DNA of 64,000 bases from Lignipirellula cremea (GTDB lineage Bacteria > Planctomycetota > Planctomycetia > Pirellulales > Pirellulaceae): NCBI RefSeq assembly GCF_007751035.1, contig NZ_CP036433.1, forward strand, positions 4,879,001 to 4,943,000, read 5' to 3'. The notes beneath the pieces were generated by a model. The model did not search any database. It had not been told where the DNA came from and saw only the letters and a program-made list of their open reading frames with translations. The position numbers were made by a program, and so were the translations under genes. Below, piece by piece: positions 9,554 to 17,942 of this stretch; the first letter of the stretch is position 1, and the number at the start of each line of letters is the position of its first letter.

Positions 9554-10013
9554 ACGCGAGTTCCTGGTCCTGGTCCTGGCCCTGGTCGTGTTGCCCCTTG
9601 TCGTCCTGGTCGGCTGTCGACTCCAGGCCGGCGACGACCCCGCGCAGGACGACTTCCACCAGGGACGCACGCTCGTCACCGGAGGGAAGTACGCCCTGGC
9701 GATTCCGCTGCTGACAAAGTTCCTGGCCGAGCATCCCCAGCATCAAAACGCCAGCCGGGCCGGCCTGTTTCTGGGCAAGGCCCACCTGGGCCTGGGCGAT
9801 TACCCGGCGGCACGGATCGCTTTCAACGACACCGTGAAGAACTACCCGGCGACGTTAGAAGGGCACAAGTCCCGCTACAAGCTGGCCCTGCTGAGTCTGC
9901 TGGAAGGGGATCGCGACCAGGCGCTCGCCCAGTTCAAAACACTCGCCGAAAACCCCGACGGCTCTCTCGCTCCCGAAGCGGCCGCCATGGTGCGTTACCT
10001 GCAGGCGCCGTAG
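9537..10013 (+). CDS. Small TPR lipoprotein
   Basis: 158 residues from GTG at 9537, with GGAGG about 8 nt upstream inside the preceding gene. The hydrophobic N-terminus ends in a lipobox (VVLVGC), so the mature protein should be lipid-anchored. Two to three TPR-like helix pairs follow (KYALAIPLLTKFLAEHPQ, GDYPAARIAFNDTVKNYP, GDRDQALAQFKTLAENP), like YbgF/BamD-type repeats. The probable role is a periplasmic scaffold; no partner is evident apart from the upstream membrane protein. Confidence 0.7.
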   Translation: MVILDKREFLVLVLALVVLPLVVLVGCRLQAGDDPAQDDFHQGRTLVTGGKYALAIPLLTKFLAEHPQHQNASRAGLFLGKAHLGLGDYPAARIAFNDTVKNYPATLEGHKSRYKLALLSLLEGDRDQALAQFKTLAENPDGSLAPEAAAMVRYLQAP

Positions 10014-10042
10014 TTCGCAGGGGATAGCAACAGGACGCGTTC

Positions 10043-10693
10043 TTAGACAGTTCCGTATCGCCACCAGACGGGAGTGCTTGAGGGCCACGGACGCGTCTCC
10101 AACAGCTCGACGGTGATCGAGTGGTTGGTTTCCAGCACCAGTTCAACGCGTACGAAGGCTCGCTCCAACTCCCGCTCCCCCTCCGGCGTGGCTGGTAAAA
10201 AGTACGTATTTTCAGACCATTCGGCTTTCCCTCCGGCGTACGGCGATTTGTCCAAGGCGACCCGTCGATCTCTGAGGTTCATCGCCAGCTCGGGAAAACC
10301 CGTCATCAGCCAGCCATGAATTTCCAGTTCCCATTGCCCGTCGATTTCCAGCCAGACCGGCAGGACCGGCAGTCCATCGCGCCGTCGAAATCCGCCATCG
10401 AAATTCTTCTGGATTGCGAGCTCCAATGGGTCAGGCGCCGGCTCGTCCTCTTCGCATTCTGGCCAAATTTCGGCATGCGACTGTTGCATCGCCTCGACCT
10501 CTGACGGCTGGAGTTCGCGTCCCGGCGGCAGTCCAAAGCTAATGCGCGGGGCCCCTTTGTCGATCGCGATACCCAGGTACATCGAAACGAGAGAGCCATA
10601 CGGCGAGGTTACCACCAACTCCTGGTAGGCTTCTTTCTCTCGATTGCGCGGGACAAAAAGGGAGAGGAAGGACTTTGCCACGGCGACCGACAT
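10043..10693 (-). CDS. Hypothetical cytosolic protein
   Basis: 216 residues, no signal peptide or membrane segment. Not recognised. It is acidic in the middle (PECEEDEPAPDPLE) with a tryptophan-rich C-terminal half (VWLEIDGQWELEIHGW, RPWPSSTPVWWRYG). It faces the lipoprotein gene tail to tail with 29 bp between. Codon use and composition match the neighbours, so I take it as real. Confidence 0.5.
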   Translation of the reverse strand: MSVAVAKSFLSLFVPRNREKEAYQELVVTSPYGSLVSMYLGIAIDKGAPRISFGLPPGRELQPSEVEAMQQSHAEIWPECEEDEPAPDPLELAIQKNFDGGFRRRDGLPVLPVWLEIDGQWELEIHGWLMTGFPELAMNLRDRRVALDKSPYAGGKAEWSENTYFLPATPEGERELERAFVRVELVLETNHSITVELLETRPWPSSTPVWWRYGTV

Positions 10694-10949
10694 GCGATTC
10701 TCCCGAGCGGGTTTGCTGCTACTTGCGTAGATAAGACAACGTTGATTCTACTCCCCTGCTTTGCCGGAATGCCAGCTTTCGCTGCCAATTCCTGGCGGCG
10801 ACAGTCCGACAAAAAATGGCCGAACGCCTTCGCTTTTCCAGGGCGCTGCGTCCATCGCAGATCTCGCCGAAGGAGTCGCGTCAGCAGAGCCGCAAGCGAT
10901 TATAATTCCGGCAGGGGCTATTTCTCTCTTCCACTTCTCCGAGGTCGCC

Positions 10950-11951
10950 ATGTTTGCTGTTCCGCGTTCGATCAGGCCGGTTCTGTTCCTTTGTGCGTAC
11001 CTCATCCTGGCGGTTACGACCGTCCCCGTGCAGCCTGCTGTGGCCCAGGGCGGCGGCGGTTATGCGCCAGCGGCAGGCGGTTACACCAGTTCTACTGATA
11101 GCGGCCTGACCCGCTGGAGTAACAGCGAACCTTTGTCGACGACCGAGGCGACAAGCCATATCGCCATCGACGGCGTGGCCGAACGGCGCCTGATGCCTGA
11201 CCAGATTCGCCTGGTGATGGCGGTCGCCACGGAAGCCGAAACGCTGGCCGAGTGCCGCCAGACGAACGCGAAACTGATCGCCGACGTACTGAAAAGCTGG
11301 ACCGACAACGGCACGCCCCGCGACAAGATCGTGACCGACTTTATCTCCGTCACCCCGCGATACGCCTGGCGGAACGAACTGCGCGATAACGAACCGGTCC
11401 GCGTGCAGCAGCGGGACGGCTTTCGCATGCTGACGAATCTGCACATCGCCATCGCCAGCGAAGAAGCGGCGATGGACGCGGTCGAGCGGGCGTTCGCGTG
11501 CGGTGTGACAGAAATTGTCACCTTCGAGTACGGCAGCTCCCGGATCAACGCCGCCAAAGAGGAAGCCCGCGCCGCCGCCCTGGCGGCCGCGCAGAAAAAG
11601 GCCGACCAGCTGCTGGCGGTCTTCGCCGAGCGCCCGCCGGTAATCAACGTGCAGGAGAAAACGGCCGTCTTTCTGCCGCAGCAGTTGTATACGACCTACC
11701 AGAATATTCTCGAAGAGGACATCGAGTACAACAGCCGCGACAAGCCGCGGATCAAAGCGTATCGTCCCCGCATGCGGTTCTATCACGGCCTGGCCGTGGA
11801 AGCCGACGACCGTCCCGCCCAGATCCCGCTGCAGCCGGAGATCGTAATCACCTCGACCGTGCGGCTCTACTTCCGGTCTCCCGCCGCAGCAGGCAGCCCT
11901 AATCCGGTCGCTCGTCCCGACTTCCCCCGGTCCTTGGAGCAAGCGCCGTAA
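10950..11951 (+). CDS. SIMPL (DUF541) domain secreted protein
   Basis: 333 residues. ATG at 10950 chosen because CGAGG lies upstream and it begins a clear signal peptide (MFAVPRSIRPVLFLCAYLIL, cleavage near AVAQ). The body is a SIMPL domain: IDGVAERRLMPDQIRLVMAV, then a cofactor-free beta/alpha region with YEYGSSRI-like FEYGSSRINAAKEEARAAAL and the long helix KKADQLLAVF. SIMPL proteins are periplasmic or secreted; some bacterial members protect against oxidative stress, but no enzymatic activity is established. The frame extends upstream to 10761 without support. Confidence 0.78.
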   Translation: MFAVPRSIRPVLFLCAYLILAVTTVPVQPAVAQGGGGYAPAAGGYTSSTDSGLTRWSNSEPLSTTEATSHIAIDGVAERRLMPDQIRLVMAVATEAETLAECRQTNAKLIADVLKSWTDNGTPRDKIVTDFISVTPRYAWRNELRDNEPVRVQQRDGFRMLTNLHIAIASEEAAMDAVERAFACGVTEIVTFEYGSSRINAAKEEARAAALAAAQKKADQLLAVFAERPPVINVQEKTAVFLPQQLYTTYQNILEEDIEYNSRDKPRIKAYRPRMRFYHGLAVEADDRPAQIPLQPEIVITSTVRLYFRSPAAAGSPNPVARPDFPRSLEQAP

Positions 11952-12026
11952 CAGGAAAGAGCGTCAGTCGCCGGCGATCGCCTCCGCCCGGCTTCCCGCA
12001 AGAGAACGTTCCACACAAGGACAGCC

Positions 12027-12542
12027 ATGCAAGACGATTCGTACTCCCTCACGCTCCGTCCCCGCAAATGGGACTCGCTTAAGCTCCTGCTGGGCTCCGC
12101 CGTTTTCACCGGCCTGGGGCTCTGGATGACGACGCAGAACTGGTGGGGGTATCCGATTGCCGCCTTTTTTGCGCTGTGTGCCCTGGTGGCCCTGGCGCAG
12201 TTTCTGCCGGGCAGCACGTATCTACGGCTGACCGCGGAAGGCTTTACGATGGCCGTCATGTATCGCCAGAAGAAGACTCCATGGGAGATGATCGACGGCT
12301 TCTTTGTCATCGACCTGAAGTCGTCGACGGGAACCCTGATGCAGATGGTCGGATACAACTATCGGCCCGAGATCCAGTCCACGTCCCCGCTTCACCCACG
12401 AAACGCGGGACTCACGCCCTGCGACAACGCGATTCCCGACAGCATCCACAGCATGCCAGCGCACGAACTAACGGACCTGATGAACACCTGTCTGGCCAGT
12501 TTCACCAACCGGCCAGGCGAGCCGCCCGACGCTGTCGAGTGA
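12027..12542 (+). CDS. Two-TM hypothetical protein
   Basis: 171 residues. After LTLRPRKWDSLKLLLG come two hydrophobic segments (SAVFTGLGLWM and YPIAAFFALCALVALAQFL), then a beta-rich tail with FTMAVMYRQKKTPWEMIDGFFV, which looks like a small PH-like fold of the STM3941 type, a tentative match from memory. It lies 75 bp downstream of the SIMPL gene in the same direction, and its stop is adjacent to the convergent glycosyltransferase gene. Confidence 0.55.
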   Translation: MQDDSYSLTLRPRKWDSLKLLLGSAVFTGLGLWMTTQNWWGYPIAAFFALCALVALAQFLPGSTYLRLTAEGFTMAVMYRQKKTPWEMIDGFFVIDLKSSTGTLMQMVGYNYRPEIQSTSPLHPRNAGLTPCDNAIPDSIHSMPAHELTDLMNTCLASFTNRPGEPPDAVE

Positions 12543-12543
12543 C

Positions 12544-13359
12544 TCAAGCAGCGCGGCGTTGCTCTTCGGCTGCTTCTTCCGGGTTGGGCTGCGGCAGTCC
12601 GTGTTCCCGCTCCCACAGGCGGGCCTGTTTCACAAACGTCACAAAGAACGCCTGGAGCATGCAGACCTGGATGCCGGCGCGGCCGTCGAGAAAGCCGCCG
12701 CGCAGAATGTACAGCTGGAAGAATCGCAGGAACGGACGCACCAGCAGGCCGAGCGTGCTGGATCGCTTCCCCTTGTCCCACATATCCAGGGCGCCCCAGC
12801 GGGTGTAGTTCACGTACTTGAAAAAGTACTGGTCGTACGACCAGAGCGTGTAATGCAGCAGCCGGTTTTTCAGCAGGCCCAACCGTTTAGGGTCCACATT
12901 AAAACCTTCGTGCACGCGCCCCTGGCGATAACGGCATTCATCGCGACGGATCAGCCGCAACACGTCCACCGTATCCCAGCCGCCGTGGCGGATCCGGTGA
13001 CCCATAAAATGGCCGTCAAACTGCACGCGGTATCCCTGGAGATTTTCCGGCGGGGCTTCCAGCAGCTGGCGGATCTCCTGGGCCAGTTCCGGGGTGACGC
13101 GTTCGTCGGCATCGACGATGAACACCCACGGATGCGAAGCTTGCGGGATCGCCCAGTTTTTGAAATCGGCGTAATTGACGAACTCCCTTTCGATCAGCCG
13201 ACAGCCGCCGGCGTCGCGGACAATGTCCATGGTGTCGTCGGTGGAGCCGGAGTCCGCGACCAGGATTTCGTCCGCCACCAGTCGGGCGGCCTCAATGCAG
13301 GGACGGATGTTCATCCGTTCATTCTTGCAGGGAATCAGCACCGTGATTTTCTCTGCCAT
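12544..13359 (-). CDS. Family 2 glycosyltransferase, WaaE/KdtX-like
   Basis: 271 residues from ATG at 13359 (GGAG 9 nt upstream). GT-A fold: ITVLIPCKNERMNIRPC, VADSGSTDDTM, metal-binding FIVDADERV. The C-terminal part with GHRIRHGGWDTVDVLRLIRR, RVHEGF and the aromatic LHYTLWSYDQYFFKYVNYTRW stretch matches the lipopolysaccharide-core beta-1,4-glucosyltransferase (WaaE/KdtX) group. It probably adds a sugar to lipid-linked glycan at the inner face of the membrane. No LPS genes are adjacent, so the acceptor is unknown. Confidence 0.82.
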   Translation of the reverse strand: MAEKITVLIPCKNERMNIRPCIEAARLVADEILVADSGSTDDTMDIVRDAGGCRLIEREFVNYADFKNWAIPQASHPWVFIVDADERVTPELAQEIRQLLEAPPENLQGYRVQFDGHFMGHRIRHGGWDTVDVLRLIRRDECRYRQGRVHEGFNVDPKRLGLLKNRLLHYTLWSYDQYFFKYVNYTRWGALDMWDKGKRSSTLGLLVRPFLRFFQLYILRGGFLDGRAGIQVCMLQAFFVTFVKQARLWEREHGLPQPNPEEAAEEQRRAA

Positions 13360-13542
13360 CGACCAGACTCCAGCGCAGGGGGACGTTCGTTCTTGCGGCC
13401 GCTTGGGCGCGCGAAGAACATCAATAGAAAAAATCCCCATCTCCCGCAAGAGCAAGCCACTGGCGCCGTTGCTGGCGTTGCCAGTCATTCTTCGCTAGCA
13501 AGAGAGAAAGCCCCGCCTGGCGAGAGTCACCTGGCGAACGGC

Positions 13543-14319
13543 TTATACGACCGAGACGGCCTGGTCGAACCACGCCTGCAGCATGGTGTCCGCAGTGACG
13601 ATGCCCAGCAGCCGGCCCATCCGGTTCACGACCCCGATCGCCAGCACATGGTGCTGCTCCATGATGGCGGCGGCGACCGACATTCTTTCGCCGGGAGCCA
13701 CGCCAGGCGCTTTGCTGAACAGATTACGGAGTCCCAGCGTCGGATCGGTGCGGCGGCGTCGGGCCAGTTTTACCGCGTCGCGGCGGGAAATGATCGCCAG
13801 GGTCAGCTCGCCTTCGACCAGCGGCAGATAGTCATGGTGGCCGTCGTCAAAGGCGGCGAGCGCCTCCTCGACGCTGCTGCTGATCTCGATCGGATCCGGC
13901 GGCGTGGTCATGAAACTGGAAACCCGTTCGTGCCCGGGTGCAATGCTGCCGTAGGAGAACTCCCGCAGGTAGTCGGTCGAGGTAATCAGGCCGACCAGTT
14001 GCCCATTATCAACCACGGGCGCCGAGTGTACGCCATGGGCCAGCATTTTCCGGAGCGCCGAAAGCGGCGTCGAAGAGTGATCGACGGTGATCGGCTCACG
14101 CGATACAAGATTGCCCACCGAGCCGACGGCCGTGCGACCGTTGTCAAACAGATCCTGGTCGGAGAGCACGCCCAGAAGCTGGCCGCTACGATCAACGACC
14201 GGCAAATGGTGAAAGCCCATCCGCTCAAACATCGCCAGCGCCTCAGAGACCGGGGCCTCCGGGGCGATAGAGAACGGATTGTAGGTGACCAGTAGATTCA
14301 GCTGGAGATCGTGCACCAA
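13543..14319 (-). CDS. Four-CBS-domain protein
   Basis: About 258 residues, made of two CBS pairs: repeats of the type HHLPVVDRSGQLLGVLSDQD, HSAPVVDNGQLVGLITSTD, DYLPLVEGELTLAIISRRD and LAIGVVNRMGRLLGIVTAD. CBS pairs bind adenine nucleotides and regulate a partner; no catalytic domain is attached, so it is a stand-alone sensor. The start is TTG at 14319 or GTG at 14316; AAGAGAAG precedes both. It sits downstream of metG with a type-B repeat element between. Confidence 0.82.
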   Translation of the reverse strand: MVHDLQLNLLVTYNPFSIAPEAPVSEALAMFERMGFHHLPVVDRSGQLLGVLSDQDLFDNGRTAVGSVGNLVSREPITVDHSSTPLSALRKMLAHGVHSAPVVDNGQLVGLITSTDYLREFSYGSIAPGHERVSSFMTTPPDPIEISSSVEEALAAFDDGHHDYLPLVEGELTLAIISRRDAVKLARRRRTDPTLGLRNLFSKAPGVAPGERMSVAAAIMEQHHVLAIGVVNRMGRLLGIVTADTMLQAWFDQAVSVV

Positions 14320-14473
14320 CGCTTCTCTTCAATCAGGGCTCGGGACCGCTGCGCAGCCAAACGTGAGTAATTAAACTTAGCTCACGTGACGGCGGGGGAG
14401 CGATCCGGCCCGGATTTTCTGCGGGAAACCTTATCTCTGCGACAACCTGGCGCACGAATTCTGCGAGAACCTG

Positions 14474-14599
14474 GTGCTGCGTCAATCTTCAATCTTAGAG
14501 TGAGCGATTTCGGCCGTGCTGCTGTGCTGCCAAAAAAACCGGGGGCTAGCGCCCGGCGGCTGATTTAGAGAAACCTGATTTTATGGTTTGACGCACCAC
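14474..14599 (-). repeat. Type-B 126-bp non-autonomous element (copy B1)
   Basis: Ends are GTGCTGCGTCAA at 14474-14485 and TTGACGCACCAC at 14588-14599, imperfect inverted repeats. The right end abuts CTAG at 14599-14602, in which metG's TAG stop codon lies; the left flank has CTGG where CTAG would be expected. Almost identical to the split copy at 60657-62321. Contains a terminator-like hairpin. The rest of 14320-14473 holds no gene. Confidence 0.85.
14532..14556 (-). terminator. Intrinsic terminator of metG, carried by element B1
   Basis: Reading the minus strand after the metG stop: CCGGG, an 8-nt loop centred on GCTAGC, CCCGG, then seven T (the A run at 14532-14538). It lies about 45 nt past the metG stop and entirely inside the type-B element. 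Confidence 0.7.
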
Positions 14600-16653
14600 T
14601 AGTGCACGCGCTGTCCGGGCTGGGCGCCTTCATCGAGACCCAGCAGGAACACATCAGCCCCTCCGGGGCCGGCGGCGGCGACCATGCCCTGGCTGAGGCC
14701 GAATTTCATCTGTCGCGGAGCCAGATTCGCCACGACCACTACCAGGCGGCCGACCAGCTTTTCGGGATCGTACGCTTTCTTGATGCCGGCAAAAACGGTG
14801 CGGGTCTCTTCGCCGCCCAGGCTGACGGTCAGCTTGAGCAGTTTGTTGGCCGTTTCCACATGTTCGGCCGTGACGATGCGGGCGACGCGGAGATCGATTT
14901 TGACAAAATCGTCGATCGTACACTCGGGCGCCAGCGGTTCTTCACCGGCGGGCAGCAGGGCCGAAACGGGGGCGTCCGCCGGGGCGGATGCGGCGGCGTC
15001 TGTCGGGGCGGCGGCCTGGGCTTCTTCTTTGCTTTCTTCGATCATGGCGTCTACTTTCGTTTTTTCGATACGTTGCAACATGTGTTTGAACGGGGCGACC
15101 GGCGTGCCGACCAGCGGCGACTGCGCTTCATCCCAGTGCGCGATCGGCTGGCCCAGCAGTTCGGTTGTCTGGTGCGCCAGTTCCGGCAGGACGGGCGACA
15201 GGTAGACCATGATCTGGCGAAACAGATTCAGGGCCACACTGCACACATCCTGCAGTTCCTGCGCGCGTTCCGGATCTTTACGAAGCGTCCAGGGCGCCGC
15301 CGATTCGACGTACGGATTGGCCCGGTCGGCCAGCTCAATGATCAATCGCATGGCCTTGTTGAAATCGCACGCCTCGTAAGCCGCGGCAATCTCGTCGGCG
15401 ACGGCCGCCGCCTGGGCGAACAGGCCGCCGTCGTCGGGATACCTGTCCGACAGGCCGGTGGATTCGACAAATTTGGCGGTGCGGCTGGCCAGATTGACGA
15501 CCTTGCCAACCAGATCGGAATTGATTTTGGCGACGAACTCGCCCAGGTTCATGTCGAGATCGTCAAGCCCGGCGCCCAGCTTGCTGGCGTAGTAGTAACG
15601 CAGCCAGGTCGGATTCAAATGCTTCAGGTACGTTTCGGCCTTCACAAAGGTGCCGTCCCGTTTGGACATTTTCCGGCCGTCGACGGTCAAAAATCCGTGA
15701 ATGTGGACTTTTTCGGGCAGATTAAAACCGGCCGCTTTGAGCATGCCAGGCCAGAACAGCGTGTGGAAATAGGTGATGTCCTTGCCGATGAAGTGGTGAA
15801 TCTCCGTCTGGTCGTTGCGCCACCAGTCATCGAAACTCTCTTTGTTCCGGTCGCACCATTGCTGGGTCGAAGCCATGTAGCCGATTGGCGCGTCGAACCA
15901 GACATACCAGTAGTTGTCGGGGAAGTCCGGAATCTCAAAGCCAAAATACGGCCCTGGGCGGGAGATGTCCCAGTCGCGCAAGGCGTTCTTGAGGAAGTGC
16001 CCTTTCAGATAGTTCGCCACCTCGGGCTGCAGGTGCTGGCCGTTCTGGGTCCATTCTTCCAGGAAGTCGCGGAGTTGCTCCAGCTCGACAAACAGGTGCG
16101 GCGTGCTGCGCACTTCAGGTTTGACGCCGGTCAGCGTACTGACGGGATCGATCAGTTCCTCGGGACTGTAGGTATGCCCTTTGACGCAGCTGTCGCCGTA
16201 CTGGTCCGGCTCGCCGCATTCGGGACAGGTCCCGCGGACGAAACGATCGGCCAGGAAGGTTTTGGCTTCTGGATCGAAGAGCTGCTGCACGTCGCGCTCG
16301 ACGATCAGGCCGGCCTTTTTCAAGCCGCCCCAGACCTCGTGGCAGAGCGTGCGATTTTCCGGGCTGTTGGTGCTGCCATAGTTGTCGAACGCGATATCAA
16401 AACCGGCGAAGTCCCGGCGGTGTTCATCCTGCACCCGGGCGATCCATTCCTCTTCGCTGACGCCCGACTTTCGCGCACTCATCATAATTGCGGTGCCGTG
16501 GGTGTCGTCGGCGCAAAGGAAAATGCATTGATTGCCTCGCAATTTCTGGAAACGCACCCAGATATCGGTCTGGATGTATTCGACCAGATGGCCGATATGA
16601 ATCGGCCCATTGGCATAGGGCAAAGCCGCGGTGACCAGGATCCTGCGTGTCAT
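14599..16653 (-). CDS. metG: Methionyl-tRNA synthetase
   Basis: 684 residues, full length. Charges tRNA-Met. Class I signatures: HIGH box [11 protein letters not shown] near residue 17, KMSKS-type KMSKRDGT near residue 340, zinc-knob [14 protein letters not shown]. After an Ala/Pro-rich linker (about 550-585) comes a C-terminal tRNA-binding OB domain ([19 protein letters not shown]), as in dimeric MetG forms. It starts at the ATG at 16653, divergent from a glycosyltransferase gene. Its TAG stop falls in the CTAG at the edge of a type-B element, which also supplies the terminator. Confidence 0.97.
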   Translation of the reverse strand: MTRRILVTAALPYANGPIHIGHLVEYIQTDIWVRFQKLRGNQCIFLCADDTHGTAIMMSARKSGVSEEEWIARVQDEHRRDFAGFDIAFDNYGSTNSPENRTLCHEVWGGLKKAGLIVERDVQQLFDPEAKTFLADRFVRGTCPECGEPDQYGDSCVKGHTYSPEELIDPVSTLTGVKPEVRSTPHLFVELEQLRDFLEEWTQNGQHLQPEVANYLKGHFLKNALRDWDISRPGPYFGFEIPDFPDNYWYVWFDAPIGYMASTQQWCDRNKESFDDWWRNDQTEIHHFIGKDITYFHTLFWPGMLKAAGFNLPEKVHIHGFLTVDGRKMSKRDGTFVKAETYLKHLNPTWLRYYYASKLGAGLDDLDMNLGEFVAKINSDLVGKVVNLASRTAKFVESTGLSDRYPDDGGLFAQAAAVADEIAAAYEACDFNKAMRLIIELADRANPYVESAAPWTLRKDPERAQELQDVCSVALNLFRQIMVYLSPVLPELAHQTTELLGQPIAHWDEAQSPLVGTPVAPFKHMLQRIEKTKVDAMIEESKEEAQAAAPTDAAASAPADAPVSALLPAGEEPLAPECTIDDFVKIDLRVARIVTAEHVETANKLLKLTVSLGGEETRTVFAGIKKAYDPEKLVGRLVVVVANLAPRQMKFGLSQGMVAAAGPGGADVFLLGLDEGAQPGQRVH

Positions 16654-16936
16654 AATTACTCCGTATTACGAGGCGTGCCACGGCATTGTAACGAAGCGCC
16701 GGCAATCACGGAATTCGCCGTCGCGTACATTTCCCCGGAGAGACGTGCTGTTGGTAAAGGACGATGCTCGGCCCCGGCAGGTTCAGGTCGAAAGCCGGAC
16801 AACGGCCCCGCCGCCCGATTGCCCGTTCTGGAGCGACGCTCCCGAATCCTCTAAAATCCACCCGATCCGGACGAAGAACCGTATCCCGCTATTTCTGCGG
16901 AAACGACGATCAGACAGGATGGTGGCGAAACGCCTT

Positions 16937-17620
16937 ATGAAAATCGCCGTGAGTGTCATTATTCCCACCTGGAACGAAGAAGCTGGCGTCGTTTTGGCGA
17001 TCGAACGCGCCTGGTCGGCTGGAGCCGACGAAGTGATCGTGGCCGATGGCGGCAGCCAGGACGAGACCTGCACGCTCGCTGGGCAGAGCGACTGCCGGCT
17101 GGTGACCAGTCCGGCGGGCCGCGCCCGGCAACAGAACGCAGGGGCTATGGCGGCGAGTGGTCGCGTTCTGCTGTTCCAGCACGCCGACAACTGGCTGGCG
17201 GCGGGAGCCATTGACCAGGTGCGCGAGGCGATCGCGGGCGGGGCTGAGTGCGGCGCCTTTTGCCAGCGGATCGAAGCCGCAGGGCTCCTGTATCGTCTGC
17301 TGGAATGGGGCAACGGCCGGCGCGTCGCCTGGCGGGGATCGCCTTATGGCGACCAGTCGATTTTCGTCGAGCGCACGGCGTTTGAAGCGGTGGGCCGCTT
17401 CCCCGAGGTTCCTCTGCTGGAAGACCTGCTGCTGATGCGGCAGCTGCGGCGACGCAGCCGGCCACGTCTGTTGCCAGGCCCGCTACATGTCAATGCAAGG
17501 CGCTGGCAAAAATACGGCGTGCTGCGACAGACGTTGCGGAACTGGCGACTGCTGGCCGCCCATCGCTGGGGAGCGTCGCCCGATCAGCTGGCGTCGGCTT
17601 ATCCGCGGCACGACCAGTAA
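16937..17620 (+). CDS. Family 2 glycosyltransferase (TIGR04283-like)
   Basis: 227 residues. MKIAVSVIIPTWNEE is the usual family start; an ATG 18 bp upstream (16919) is an alternative. GT-A motifs: DEVIVADGGSQDET, GRARQQNAGAMAASG, LLFQHADNWL, and SPYGDQSIFVERTAFEAVGRFPEVPLLEDLLL, which is characteristic of the short TIGR04283 glycosyltransferases. No membrane segment. Divergent from metG across 283 bp. Substrate unknown. Confidence 0.82.
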   Translation: MKIAVSVIIPTWNEEAGVVLAIERAWSAGADEVIVADGGSQDETCTLAGQSDCRLVTSPAGRARQQNAGAMAASGRVLLFQHADNWLAAGAIDQVREAIAGGAECGAFCQRIEAAGLLYRLLEWGNGRRVAWRGSPYGDQSIFVERTAFEAVGRFPEVPLLEDLLLMRQLRRRSRPRLLPGPLHVNARRWQKYGVLRQTLRNWRLLAAHRWGASPDQLASAYPRHDQ

Positions 17621-17627
17621 GGGGCGA

Positions 17628-17894
17628 TCAGCCTTCGGCCTGGGACTGGCGTTCGTCGACGGCGGGGGCCGCCGCGGCGGGTTTGGCGGGGGCGCCTTCT
17701 TCTTCGCGCTCGATGATCAGGCTGCCGGCTTCACCGGGCTGGAGCAGGCCGCCTTCGAGGAGCTTGTCGACCAGTTGGCGATGGAGCTGTTCGTGCTCTT
17801 GCGGCAAGGAGTCTTCGTCGGCGTGCAGGCTGACGACGATATTCTTTTTGCCGGAAACAGGGTCGATCTGTAATCGCAGGGTCATTTCAGCCAT
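17628..17894 (-). CDS. Small protein of the FtsH-like operon
   Basis: 88 residues from ATG at 17894 (GGAAAGAAG upstream). LRLQIDPVSGKKNIVVSL, then QEHEQLHRQLVDKLLEGG and an Ala/Pro/Glu-rich tail. It is the third gene of an operon with an AAA-M41 protease (49 bp gap) and a coiled-coil-like protein. I recall similar short proteins beside FtsH-like proteins in the FtsH ternary systems described by Burroughs and Aravind; that link is from memory. Function unknown. Confidence 0.65.
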   Translation of the reverse strand: MAEMTLRLQIDPVSGKKNIVVSLHADEDSLPQEHEQLHRQLVDKLLEGGLLQPGEAGSLIIEREEEGAPAKPAAAAPAVDERQSQAEG

Positions 17895-17942
17895 TGGCTT
17901 CTTTCCAAAAGTCGGCCAGGCAAGTGGGCCCGGCTGCATGAT

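Noticed and set aside
12559-14295. Forward 578-residue frame
   Set aside because: Shadow of the glycosyltransferase and CBS genes, spanning both and their gap.
14602-16854. Forward 750-residue frame
   Set aside because: Complement shadow of metG; composition is the usual Gly/Gln/Val/Arg-rich antisense of a GC-rich gene.
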